A stretch of DNA of 45,671 nucleotides, taken from NCBI GenBank assembly GCA_025927685.1, contig JAICKX010000014.1, forward strand, positions 1-45,671, read 5' to 3'. Position numbers and translations under genes: made by a program. This document shows positions 32,350 through 39,924 of this stretch, piece by piece; the stretch's first letter is position 1; each line of letters starts with the position of its first letter. The notes below the pieces were generated by a model, which ran no database searches, had not been told where the DNA came from, and saw only the letters and a program-made list of their open reading frames with translations. The DNA is from Thermoleophilia bacterium. GTDB lineage: Bacteria > Actinomycetota > Thermoleophilia > Gaiellales > JAICJC01.

Positions 32350-32355
32350 TACGGT
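32350..32355 (+). promoter_or_regulatory. Possible nucS -10
   Basis: TACGGT ends 9 nt before the nucS ATG at 32365. No Shine-Dalgarno is apparent in the bases between, so a leaderless start is likely. Confidence 0.35.
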
Positions 32356-32364
32356 GACGTGACG

Positions 32365-33048
32365 ATGAGGATCCTGGTCGCGCGCTGCGAGATCGCCTAC
32401 CAGGGCCGGGCCACGACCCGGCTCGGCGCCGGCGACCGGGTGATCCTCTTCAAGGACGACGGCTCCCTTTGCGTCCACGCGGAGAAGGGCTACAAGCCGC
32501 TCAACTACATGCCGGGCCCGACCACCGTGGAGGAGGAGGGCGACGTCATCCGCGTCTACCGCCCTGCGTCCGGCGAGACGCTCGTGATCGTGGTCGAGGA
32601 GGTGCACGAGGACGCCCGCCACGCGCTCGACGACGAGGCGGTGCTCGAGCACCACGGCGCCGAGCGGCAGATGCACCTGCTGCTCGAGGCGTCGCCCGAG
32701 ATCATCGAGGCGGGGCTGGTGGTCGTCTCGCGCGAGCGGTTCACCGACGTCGGCCCGGTCGACCTCTTCTGCCGGGACGGCGACGGCCGCACGGTGGTGG
32801 TCGAGGTGAAGCGCGTACGGGCGGTGGCCGCCCACGTGGAGCAGCTCACGCGCTACTGCGAACGGGTCGACCTCGACCCGGCCCATCGCCCGTGCCGTGG
32901 CATCCTGGTCGCACCCGAGATCGCCCCGCAGGCGCGGGTGATGTGCGAGGCGCGGGGGTTCGACTTCGTCCCGGTGAGCTACGACCAGCTCGCCGCGGAC
33001 GCCGTCCCCGAGCTCACGCTGTTCGACCCGCTCCCGGAAGCCAGCTGA
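32365..33048 (+). CDS. nucS: Mismatch-specific endonuclease NucS/EndoMS
   Basis: RecB-like nuclease that cuts both strands at mismatches in the non-MutSL mismatch repair of archaea and actinobacteria. 227 residues from ATG 32365: N-terminal binding domain (RILVARCEIAYQGRATTRL, GDRVILFKDDGSLCVHAEKG), and catalytic D133 (GPVDLF) with E147-V-K149 (VVVEVKR), spaced D-x13-E-x-K as in NucS. The C-terminus ends PELTLFDPLPEAS, a beta-clamp-binding-like motif. A further in-frame ATG lies six codons upstream but is less conserved. The last 35 bp overlap the convergent ABC permease gene. Confidence 0.95.
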   Translation: MRILVARCEIAYQGRATTRLGAGDRVILFKDDGSLCVHAEKGYKPLNYMPGPTTVEEEGDVIRVYRPASGETLVIVVEEVHEDARHALDDEAVLEHHGAERQMHLLLEASPEIIEAGLVVVSRERFTDVGPVDLFCRDGDGRTVVVEVKRVRAVAAHVEQLTRYCERVDLDPAHRPCRGILVAPEIAPQARVMCEARGFDFVPVSYDQLAADAVPELTLFDPLPEAS

Positions 33049-33928
33049 ACCGGCGCAGCGCGACGGCCAGGCCGGCCGCTGCCCACACCGCCATCACGGC
33101 CAGGTCGGTCCACGCGACCTGGAGGCCGGGGGCGGCCGAAGCGTACGGCCGGTGCAGCGCATCCGCCAGGCGCTCGACCGGGAAGACCGACGCCAACTGG
33201 CGCAGCCATGACGGCAGGCTGGCGTTCGGGATGAAGATGCCCGAGCCGAGGTAGAGCGGCAGCATCACCGCCTGCACGGTGGGCTGGGCGGCCTCGGCGG
33301 ACCCGATCAGCGTGGCGACGGCATAGGCCAGCACGCAGAAGCAGAGCGAGCCGGCGACCGCGGCCAGCACGACGGCCGGGATCGCCTCGGCGGGGAGCGA
33401 GACCCCGAACCCGATCCAGCCGATCGCGACGAGCCCCGTCGACACCGACAGGGAAACCGCCATCGCCGTGAGCGCCCGCCCCCCGATCAGCACCCAGGCC
33501 GGCACGGGGGTCGACCGCCGCCGCTTCAGCACTCCGGACTCGCGCTGGGTCACGATCGAGACGACGAGGTTGGTGAACGAGGACGCGATCACCGAGAGCG
33601 CCACCAGGCCGGGCACGTAGTAGGTGGAGGCGGCGGCGCCGGCGACCCGGTCGGAGCCCCACATCCCGAGGAAGAGCACGAGCAGGAGCAGCGGCAGCAT
33701 GATCGTCGCCGTCCGCGCCTGTGCGTTCCGCGCGAGCGTGCGCAGGTCGTAGCGGGCCTGATGGAGGACGAGCCCCGTCGCGCCGCGCCGCCGCGGTCCG
33801 GAGGCGGTCGGGTCGTCGGGAGCCGTGCGGCGGCGGGGCCGACGGACGGCCTTGATCCCTCGCCCCAGCCCGAACCGGGCGGCGACGACGGCGACGATGA
33901 TCAGGATGCTGGTGGAGCCGTGGAACAT
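33014..33928 (-). CDS. ABC-2 type transporter permease
   Basis: 304 residues from ATG 33928, with about seven hydrophobic segments. One N-terminal segment (SILIIVAVVAARFGLG) is followed by an Arg-rich linker. The ABC-2 core (ARTATIMLPLLLLVLFLG to AVMAVWAAAGLAVALRRFSW) includes the loop RESGVLKRRRSTPVPAW, typical of DrrB-like exporters. It pairs with the ATPase just upstream (ATGA overlap). Probable role: export of a drug or lipid under MarR control. Confidence 0.9.
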   Translation of the reverse strand: MFHGSTSILIIVAVVAARFGLGRGIKAVRRPRRRTAPDDPTASGPRRRGATGLVLHQARYDLRTLARNAQARTATIMLPLLLLVLFLGMWGSDRVAGAAASTYYVPGLVALSVIASSFTNLVVSIVTQRESGVLKRRRSTPVPAWVLIGGRALTAMAVSLSVSTGLVAIGWIGFGVSLPAEAIPAVVLAAVAGSLCFCVLAYAVATLIGSAEAAQPTVQAVMLPLYLGSGIFIPNASLPSWLRQLASVFPVERLADALHRPYASAAPGLQVAWTDLAVMAVWAAAGLAVALRRFSWLPGAGRTA

Positions 33929-34806
33929 CAGGCCTCCTGGGAGTCGGTGGTCGTGGGCGAACCTGCGAGCGCCAGGTAGACGTCCTCCAGCGCCGGCCGG
34001 CGCACCTCGAGGTCGGGCAGGTCGATCCCGCGGCCGAGGGCCCAGTCGGCGAGTGCTCGTACGTCGGCCAGGGGCTGAGCCGAGCGCATCGACACCCGGC
34101 GGCCGGTCGGCAGCGTGAACGTGATCTCGTGGGCATGGTGGTCGCGGCCGCCGATCGTCGCCGGCGTCCCCTGCGCCACGACCGCGCCGTCGACGATCAC
34201 CGCGATCCGGTCGGCCAGCCGCTCGGCCTCGTCCATCGCGTGCGTCGTAAGGACGATCGTCGTCCCCAGCCGGCGCAGGCCGTCGATCATGTCCCATGCT
34301 TCGCGGCGGGCCTTCGGATCGAAGCCGGTGGTGGGCTCGTCGAGGAAGAGCAGCTCCGGCCGTCCGATCAGCGCCAGGCCGATGTCGAGCCTCCGGCGCT
34401 GCCCGCCGGAGAGCTGCCCGGTGCCCGCTTCCAGGCTGTCCGCCAGGCCGACCAGCTCCGCGATCTCGGCGGGCCGGCGCGGCGCGCGGTAGTAGCCGGC
34501 GTAGAGGCTCAGGCACTCGCGGACGGAGAGGCCGGGGTCGGGCTGCGACTCCTGGAGCACGACACCGACGCGCTCGCGCCAGACGGTGCCGGCCGTCTGC
34601 GGATCGGCGCCGAGCACGCGCACGTCGCCGCCGCTGCGGCAGCGGAAGCCGGTCAGGATCTCGACGATGGTCGTCTTTCCGGCGCCGTTCGGGCCGAGCA
34701 GGGCGAAGAGCTCGCCCGCGCGGACGTCGAGGTCGACGCCGCTCACCACCTCTCGGTTGCCGTAGCGCTTGCGCAGATCGCGGGCGTGCACGATGGGGTC
34801 GCTCAT
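33928..34806 (-). CDS. ABC exporter ATP-binding protein (DrrA-like)
   Basis: 292 residues. Walker A LLGPNGAGKTTIVEIL (about 36-51), a Q-loop (VGVVLQESQPDPGLSV), signature LSGGQRRRLDIGLALIG, Walker B ELLFLDEPTTGFD and a switch His in IVLTTHAMDEAE are all intact. The C-terminal 90 residues form a DUF4162-like regulatory domain common in drug/antibiotic exporters. ATG 34806 overlaps the MarR stop, and the stop overlaps the permease start, so this is one MarR-ATPase-permease operon. Confidence 0.95.
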   Translation of the reverse strand: MSDPIVHARDLRKRYGNREVVSGVDLDVRAGELFALLGPNGAGKTTIVEILTGFRCRSGGDVRVLGADPQTAGTVWRERVGVVLQESQPDPGLSVRECLSLYAGYYRAPRRPAEIAELVGLADSLEAGTGQLSGGQRRRLDIGLALIGRPELLFLDEPTTGFDPKARREAWDMIDGLRRLGTTIVLTTHAMDEAERLADRIAVIVDGAVVAQGTPATIGGRDHHAHEITFTLPTGRRVSMRSAQPLADVRALADWALGRGIDLPDLEVRRPALEDVYLALAGSPTTTDSQEA

Positions 34807-35234
34807 TCCCGGGCCTCCTTTCCGTTCCGGCGAAACCCGGCCAGCAGGGCCTCGAGGGTCGCCACGACCTCGGACGGGTCCTCCAGGCCGGCCGCCTCGG
34901 CGAGCTGCGCGTCGATCCCGGCGGCGCCGTGCCGCGCAGCCCTGGTCGAGACCGTCGGCGAGAGGCGGACGAGCGTGCGCCGGCCGTCCGTGGGATCGCC
35001 TTCGGTCTCGACGGCTCCGCGATCGCGCAGGCGCGCGACCGAGTGCGACACGTGGCTCTGCGGCAGGCCGGTGCGGCGGGCGATCGTCCCGATGGGGCTT
35101 CCGGGATGCTCGGCGATGTCGGTCACGATCAGGCGGACGCCGGTCGGCACCGGCGGCGCCCCCGGCGGGCGCATGGCGCCCTCGCCGAGCTTCATGAGCC
35201 GGCGTCCGAGGAGGTAGAGGTCGAGCGCGTTCAC
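34803..35234 (-). CDS. MarR-family transcriptional regulator
   Basis: 143 residues with the MarR winged helix: VRLIVTDIAEHPGSPIGTIA, RRTGLPQSHVSHSVARLRDR and the wing EGDPTDGRRTLVRLSP. Helices at both ends are for dimerisation. It is first in the operon with the ABC exporter, so it likely represses it and responds to the exported compound. GTG 35234 lies 6 nt after a TAGTTT (-10), which sits 18 nt from a TTTGCA (-35), suggesting a leaderless mRNA. A perfect palindrome overlaps this promoter. Confidence 0.9.
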   Translation of the reverse strand: MNALDLYLLGRRLMKLGEGAMRPPGAPPVPTGVRLIVTDIAEHPGSPIGTIARRTGLPQSHVSHSVARLRDRGAVETEGDPTDGRRTLVRLSPTVSTRAARHGAAGIDAQLAEAAGLEDPSEVVATLEALLAGFRRNGKEARE

Positions 35235-35240
35235 AACCCC

Positions 35241-35270
35241 AAACTACATCACCACAGATGTATCTGCAAA
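35241..35270. promoter_or_regulatory. MarR promoter and candidate operator
   Basis: TACATC-ACCACA-GATGTA (35245-35262) is a perfect 6-bp inverted repeat. It overlaps a second palindrome CAGAT-GT-ATCTG (35255-35266). The minus-strand promoter elements TTTGCA and TAGTTT (18-bp spacer) flank it. The divergent cupin gene starts 60 bp away, so one operator could control both sides. Confidence 0.55.
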
Positions 35271-35321
35271 TATGGTTCTGGTCCGGGTATGAATACGAGG
35301 CCACCGACCGAGAGGAGCTCC

Positions 35322-35699
35322 ATGCCCGTCGTCGACCTCACCGACCATCCCACCGTCAAGACCCCGTACGGCCGCTGGCAGCCGCTGAACGGGCCGCTCG
35401 GCGTGGCCGGGTTCGGGATCAGCGCCATCGTGTGCGACCCGGGCGAGGAGTTCGACATCGAGCACGACGAGACCGACAGCGGCCAGCAGGAGGCCTACGT
35501 CGTGGTGTCCGGGCGGGCGGCGTTTCGGATCGGCGACGAGCAGGTCGAGGCCGGCCCCGGGCAGGTCGTCTCAGCTCCCGACCCGGCCGCCGTCCGAAGC
35601 TACGGCGCCCTCGAGCCGGGCACCCGCATCGTCTGCATCGGCGGGATCGGGAGCGACCCCGGCTACGGCACCTGGATCTCCGACGCCGCCGAGTCCTAG
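35322..35699 (+). CDS. Cupin-domain protein
   Basis: 125 residues forming a single cupin barrel: EFDIEHDETDSGQQEAYVVV is cupin motif 1 (with H and E as metal ligands) and EVEAGPGQ-like sequence is found in motif 2 (EQVEAGPGQVVSAPDPAAVR). It is small and probably binds a metal and a small molecule; its function is unknown. ATG 35322 is chosen because GAGGAG (35312-35317) lies 4 nt upstream. It is divergent from the MarR operon. The stop codon overlaps the stop of the convergent gene (CTAG). Confidence 0.82.
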   Translation: MPVVDLTDHPTVKTPYGRWQPLNGPLGVAGFGISAIVCDPGEEFDIEHDETDSGQQEAYVVVSGRAAFRIGDEQVEAGPGQVVSAPDPAAVRSYGALEPGTRIVCIGGIGSDPGYGTWISDAAES

Positions 35700-36883
35700 C
35701 CGGCGAGCGCCGCCACGCCCTCCAGGAAGGCGTCGATCTCGGCCGGCGTGTTGTAGTGGACGGCGCCGACCCGGACGGCGCCGCCCGAGTCCTCGATCCC
35801 GAGCCGCTGCATCAACTCGAGCGCGTAGTAGTTGCCGTCCCAGACGAAGATGTCGCGCTCGCCGAGGGCCGCCGACACCTCGGCCGGGTGCCTCCCGGCC
35901 ACGTTGAAGGCGTAGGTCGGGCAGCGGCGATCGAGGTCGCGGGTGCCGTAGACGATCACGCCGGCGATGCCCTCGAGCCCCTCCAGCAGCCGGGCGGAGA
36001 GCTCGCGCTCGTAGACGGTCACCTGCTCCATGCCGAGCCCGGTCAGGTAGCGGATCGCTGCGGCGGTGCCGGCGATCCCCTCCATGTTGATGGTCCCGGT
36101 CTCCCACGAGTGCGGCGCCTCGTCCGGGGCCGGGCGCACCTTGTACGGCCGGTGCTGCGCGAGCAGCTCGGCCCGCCCGTACAGCACGCCCACGTGCGGC
36201 CCGAAGAACTTGTAGGCCGAGCAGACCAGGAAGTCGCACCCGATCGCCCCAACGTCGATCGTCCCGTGCGGGGCGTAGTGGACGGCGTCGACGTAGGAGA
36301 TCGCGCCCGTCTCCCGGCACAGCGCCGCGAGCCGCGCGACGTCGTTGACCGTGCCGGCGCCGTTCGACGCCCAGCCGAAGGCCGCGACCCGGGTGCGGCC
36401 GGTGAGCTTCGAGGCGAAGTCGTCGACGTCCACGAGACACGACTCGGCGTCGATCCCGGCCTGGCGGACCGTGACGCCGCGGTCGACGGCGGCGAGCATC
36501 CACGGCGCGACGTTGGCGTCGTGGTCGAGGCCCGTCACGAGGATCTCGTCGCCCGGGCCGAGGCCGCGGGTGAGGATCCGCGAGGCGTGCATCGTGAGCG
36601 TCGTCATGTTGGCGCCGAAGACGATCTCCGCACCCGACGCGGCGCCGAGGAACCCGGCTGCGGCGGCGCGCGCCTCCTCGAGCATCGCGTCGGTGGCCTG
36701 TGACGTCGCGAACGGGCCGCCCAGGTTGGAGTTCATGTCGCGGTAGTAGCCCTCGACCGCCTCGTAGACGGAGCCGTGCACCTGGGTGCCGCCGGGGTTG
36801 TCGAGGAAGACGCGGCGGTCGTCGATGGACGGGAAGCCGGCCCGGACGGCGGCGACGTCGATGGTGGAGGCAATCGGGTTCAT
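35696..36883 (-). CDS. Cysteine-desulfurase-like PLP enzyme
   Basis: 395-residue class V aminotransferase-fold protein. It has the opening RAGFPSIDDRRVFLDNPGGT, the PLP site CSAYKFFGPHVGVLYGR (catalytic Lys) and VDAVHYAPHGTIDVGAIGCD with the PLP-binding Asp and His. This sequence style matches the cysteine desulfurase-like subfamily rather than IscS/SufS. No scaffold or SUF genes are nearby, so a role in Fe-S assembly is not implied. ATG 36883 is separated by only 22 bp from the divergent flavoprotein gene. Confidence 0.9.
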   Translation of the reverse strand: MNPIASTIDVAAVRAGFPSIDDRRVFLDNPGGTQVHGSVYEAVEGYYRDMNSNLGGPFATSQATDAMLEEARAAAAGFLGAASGAEIVFGANMTTLTMHASRILTRGLGPGDEILVTGLDHDANVAPWMLAAVDRGVTVRQAGIDAESCLVDVDDFASKLTGRTRVAAFGWASNGAGTVNDVARLAALCRETGAISYVDAVHYAPHGTIDVGAIGCDFLVCSAYKFFGPHVGVLYGRAELLAQHRPYKVRPAPDEAPHSWETGTINMEGIAGTAAAIRYLTGLGMEQVTVYERELSARLLEGLEGIAGVIVYGTRDLDRRCPTYAFNVAGRHPAEVSAALGERDIFVWDGNYYALELMQRLGIEDSGGAVRVGAVHYNTPAEIDAFLEGVAALAG

Positions 36884-36905
36884 GCCGAGATCGTAAACTG
36901 CCGCG
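36884..36905. promoter_or_regulatory. 22-bp divergent gap with overlapping -10 hexamers
   Basis: Rightward TAAACT (36894-36899) and leftward TACGAT (36895-36890) share the TA at 36894-36895. Each ends exactly 6 nt before its start codon, so both messages would begin at or next to the ATG. Confidence 0.45.
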
Positions 36906-38309
36906 ATGAAGCTCGTCATCCTTGGCGGCGGTCCCGCCGGATACGCCGCCGCCTCGGCGGCCGCGCACATCGGCGGAGAGGTGACGCTCGTCGAGGAGCT
37001 CTCGCTGGGCGGCAACTGCACGATGACCGACGCGGTGCCGTCGAAGACGCTCCTCACCACGGCCGACTCGATGCTCGAGGTGGCCCGCGCCGAGGAGGCC
37101 GGGCTGGACTTCGTCCAGGGCTTCCCGGAGGTGAACCTGCGACGCACGCTGGCGAGGGCACGGGCGGTGGCGCTGCACCAGAGCCGCGGGGTGCGCGAGC
37201 GGATGGACGGGATGAACGTGCGCGTGCTGCCCGGACGCGGGCGGCTCACCGGCCCGAACACGCTCGTCGCGAACGTCGACGGCCGCGATCACGAGCTCGA
37301 CTTCGACGCGCTTTTGGTCTGCACCGGCGCGTCGCCGTTCGTGCCGCCGTTCGCCCGCCCCGACGGCCACCGCGTGCTGACGACGCGGCAGGTGTTCGAC
37401 CTGCGCGACCTGCCCGAGCACCTGGTCGTGCTCGGCGCCGGCCCGACCGGCTGCGAGTTCGCCGACTTCTTCTCGCGCTGTGGCTCGCGCGTCACGCTCG
37501 TCTCGGCCCGCGACCAGCTCCTGCCAAGCGACGACCCCGACCTGGCCGAGGTGGTGGAGGAGGTCTTCCTGCGCCGCGGCATGGACGTGCTCGAGAACGG
37601 GCGCGCCTCGGCCATCGACACCGAGGACCCGGAATGCGTCCGGCTCGTGCTCGAGGACGGCCGCGACCTGACGTGCTCGCACGTGCTCCTGTGCATCGGC
37701 ATGCGCCCGAACACCCGCGACCTGGGGCTCGAGGCGGCCGGCGTCGAGTTCGGCGACCGCGGCACGCTCCCGGTCGACGAGTTCCTGCGCACCAACGTCC
37801 CCCACGTCTACGCGTGCGGCGACGTCACCGGTCAGGTGATGCTCGCCAACACGGCGGCGGTGCACGGCCGCACGGCCGCCCTGCACGCGCTCGGGATCGA
37901 GGTCGAGCCGGTCTCCTACACCGGCGTCGCGTGGTGCGTGTTCACCCGGCCCGAGATCGCGAAAGCGGGCATCTCGGAGCGTCAGGCCCGGCTCGAGGGC
38001 GTCCCGGTGCGGGTGACCAAGCACCTGATCCGGGCCAACCCGCGGGCGGTGATGGAGGGTGAGACCGACGGGATGATCAAGCTCCTCTCCGACCCCGACG
38101 ACGGCACGATCCTGGGCGGGGCGATGGTCGGGTTCCGCGCCTCGGAGGTGATCACGGCGGTCGCGCTGGCGGTGCACGCGCGGCTCTCGGTGCAGGTGCT
38201 GGCCGAGACGGCCGCGGTCAACCCGTCGATGTCGGAGAGCCTCCAGCGGACGGCCGAGAAGGCCGCCGAGGGGATGCTCGGCATCTCCCGCGTGACGCTG
38301 ACGAGCTGA
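36906..38309 (+). CDS. LpdA-like flavoprotein disulfide reductase lacking the redox disulfide
   Basis: 467 residues of the two-dinucleotide-binding (lipoamide dehydrogenase) fold: FAD motif VILGGGPAGYAAASAAA, NAD(P) motif VVLGAGPTGCEFADFFSRCG and YACGDVTGQVMLANTAAVHG. The active-site region reads LGGNCTMTDAVPSK: C38 is kept, but Ala43 replaces the second cysteine. The usual C-terminal His of HPTxSE is Asn (VNPSMSES). It therefore cannot work as a dithiol reductase and resembles mycobacterial LpdA (Rv3303c), an NAD(P)H-quinone reductase. Leaderless-type start. Confidence 0.88.
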   Translation: MKLVILGGGPAGYAAASAAAHIGGEVTLVEELSLGGNCTMTDAVPSKTLLTTADSMLEVARAEEAGLDFVQGFPEVNLRRTLARARAVALHQSRGVRERMDGMNVRVLPGRGRLTGPNTLVANVDGRDHELDFDALLVCTGASPFVPPFARPDGHRVLTTRQVFDLRDLPEHLVVLGAGPTGCEFADFFSRCGSRVTLVSARDQLLPSDDPDLAEVVEEVFLRRGMDVLENGRASAIDTEDPECVRLVLEDGRDLTCSHVLLCIGMRPNTRDLGLEAAGVEFGDRGTLPVDEFLRTNVPHVYACGDVTGQVMLANTAAVHGRTAALHALGIEVEPVSYTGVAWCVFTRPEIAKAGISERQARLEGVPVRVTKHLIRANPRAVMEGETDGMIKLLSDPDDGTILGGAMVGFRASEVITAVALAVHARLSVQVLAETAAVNPSMSESLQRTAEKAAEGMLGISRVTLTS

Positions 38310-38317
38310 CGCAACAT

Positions 38318-38332
38318 CGGGGTCTGACCCCG
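38318..38332. repeat. Palindrome in convergent gap, possible terminator/REP
   Basis: CGGGGTC-T-GACCCCG is a perfect 7-bp inverted repeat between two convergent stop codons (38309 and 38341). Preceded by 'AT', it matches the 5' context of the palindrome at 29752. A bidirectional terminator or dispersed extragenic palindrome is likely. Confidence 0.5.
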
Positions 38333-38340
38333 TTCAAGCG

Positions 38341-39102
38341 TCAGACCTCGATGCGCAGGCCCGGGTGGGCGATCTCGATCTCGCCCGAGTACTCGGCGCG
38401 GGCCTTCTCGAGCACGAAGTCGTTCCCGTTCTCGGCCGGGACGTGGGTGAGGAGCAGCCGCTTCACCCGGGCGCGAGCGGCCTCGCGCCCGGCCTCGGAG
38501 GCGTCCATGTGGCCGCGCTCGGTGGAGTCGCCCTTCGCGTCCTTGAGCGACGCCTCGCACAGGAACAGGTCGGCGCCGTGGGCGAATCGGGCCAACCGCT
38601 CCGTCGGCGCCGTGTCGGCCGAGTAGGCGATCGTCGACGTGCCGGACGCGATCTTGATCGAGTAGCAGGTCGTGTAGTGCAGGCTCGGGGCGAACGTGAA
38701 GCGCATGTCGGCGATCCTCAGGTCGAGCTGCGGGTCGTACTCCATGACGTCCCAGGCGGCCTCGAACGTCTCGACCGACCCGTCCCACACCGCCGCCACC
38801 TGGTCGAGCACGTTGCGGCCCCCCGGGGGCAGGTGCAGCGTGGCCCGCGGCCGGTCGTTCCACGAGCCGTACCGGTAGGCGTAGTGGAGCGGGACCAGGT
38901 CGAACCAGTGGTCGGCGTGGAAGTGGCTGATCACGATGTCGGTGAGCGGGCCGGGGTCGTGGGCGCGGAGCTCAGAGGCGATTCCCGAGCCGCAGTCGAG
39001 CAGCACGCGCGCCTGGTCGCTCTCGACGAGATAGCCGCTCGCCGCCTGCCCGGGATTGGGCCACGCTGGGCTGCCGCCGAGGACGGTGAGCGCCAGCCCC
39101 AT
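38341..39102 (-). CDS. MBL-fold metal-dependent hydrolase (RNase Z-like)
   Basis: 253 residues from ATG 39102. Zinc motif ISHFHADHWFDL (HxHxDH) follows the strand ARVLLDCGSGIASEL. TIAYSADTAPTERLARFAHG carries the bridging Asp, and the terminal LLLTHVPAENG supplies a His. It resembles the RNase Z/ElaC-like branch of the superfamily, but the substrate is unknown. It follows fabI by 2 bp, so the two are probably co-transcribed. The open frame upstream lies over fabI and is not real. Confidence 0.88.
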   Translation of the reverse strand: MGLALTVLGGSPAWPNPGQAASGYLVESDQARVLLDCGSGIASELRAHDPGPLTDIVISHFHADHWFDLVPLHYAYRYGSWNDRPRATLHLPPGGRNVLDQVAAVWDGSVETFEAAWDVMEYDPQLDLRIADMRFTFAPSLHYTTCYSIKIASGTSTIAYSADTAPTERLARFAHGADLFLCEASLKDAKGDSTERGHMDASEAGREAARARVKRLLLTHVPAENGNDFVLEKARAEYSGEIEIAHPGLRIEV

Positions 39103-39104
39103 CC

Positions 39105-39884
39105 TCAGATCCCCATCGCGTGGTAGCCCGAGTCGACGTAGACCGTCGTGCCCGTGACCATGCGCGACATCGGGCTGCACAGGTAGAGCGCCGCCTGGCC
39201 GACGTCGGCGGCATCGATGTTCTGCCGCATCGGCGAGCGCTCCTCGATGACCGTCTCCATCTCCTTGAACCCGGCGATGCCGGCCGACGCCAGCGTCCGC
39301 ACCGGACCGGCCGAGATGGCGTTCACCCGGATCGCCGCCGGCCCCAGCTCGTAGGCCAGGTAGCGGACCGAGCACTCGAGCGCGGCCTTGGCCGTGGCCA
39401 TGATGTTGTAGCCGGGGAAGGCGCGCTCGCTGGCCATGTACGTCATCGTCACCATCGACCCGCCGCCGCGCTCCGCCATGAGCGGCTCGGCCCGGCGGGC
39501 CATCGCGATCAGCGAGTACGCCGAGACGTCGAGCGCCATGCGGAACGCGTCGCGGGACGTCTCGATGAAGCGGTTCGTGAACGTGTCCTGCGGGGCGAAC
39601 GCGATCGAGTGGACGAGGATGTCGAGGCCGCCCAGCTGCTCCCCCACCTGCTCGAAGGCCCGGTCGATGCTGTCGTCGGCCGAGACGTCGCACTCGACGA
39701 GGACGTCCGACCCCGCCTCCTCGGCGAGCTTTCGCACCGAGCCCTCGAGCCGCTCGCCCTGGTAGGTGAACGCGAGCTGTGCGCCCGCGCCGTGCAGCGC
39801 CTGCGCGATCGCCCACGCGATCGACCGCTTGTTGGCCACGCCTGCCACCAGCGCGAGCTTGCCGTCCAGAATCCCGTCGGCCAC
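39105..39884 (-). CDS. fabI: Enoyl-[acyl-carrier-protein] reductase FabI
   Basis: NADH-dependent last reductase of each fatty-acid elongation cycle, 259 residues. It starts with LDGKLALVAGVANKRSIAWA (the FabI G-x5-S-x-A motif). SIAFAPQDTF and the catalytic Tyr-x6-Lys (PGYNIMATAKAALE) follow, and it ends MVTGTTVYVDSGYHAMGI, typical of FabI/InhA-type enzymes. GTG 39884 has a good Shine-Dalgarno (GGAAGGGAG) 7-8 nt upstream. It is a known target of triclosan-like inhibitors, but resistance cannot be read here. Confidence 0.95.
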   Translation of the reverse strand: MADGILDGKLALVAGVANKRSIAWAIAQALHGAGAQLAFTYQGERLEGSVRKLAEEAGSDVLVECDVSADDSIDRAFEQVGEQLGGLDILVHSIAFAPQDTFTNRFIETSRDAFRMALDVSAYSLIAMARRAEPLMAERGGGSMVTMTYMASERAFPGYNIMATAKAALECSVRYLAYELGPAAIRVNAISAGPVRTLASAGIAGFKEMETVIEERSPMRQNIDAADVGQAALYLCSPMSRMVTGTTVYVDSGYHAMGI

Positions 39885-39924
39885 GTCAGCACTCCCTTCC
39901 CGTTGGCGCCGCTGACCCTAGCAA

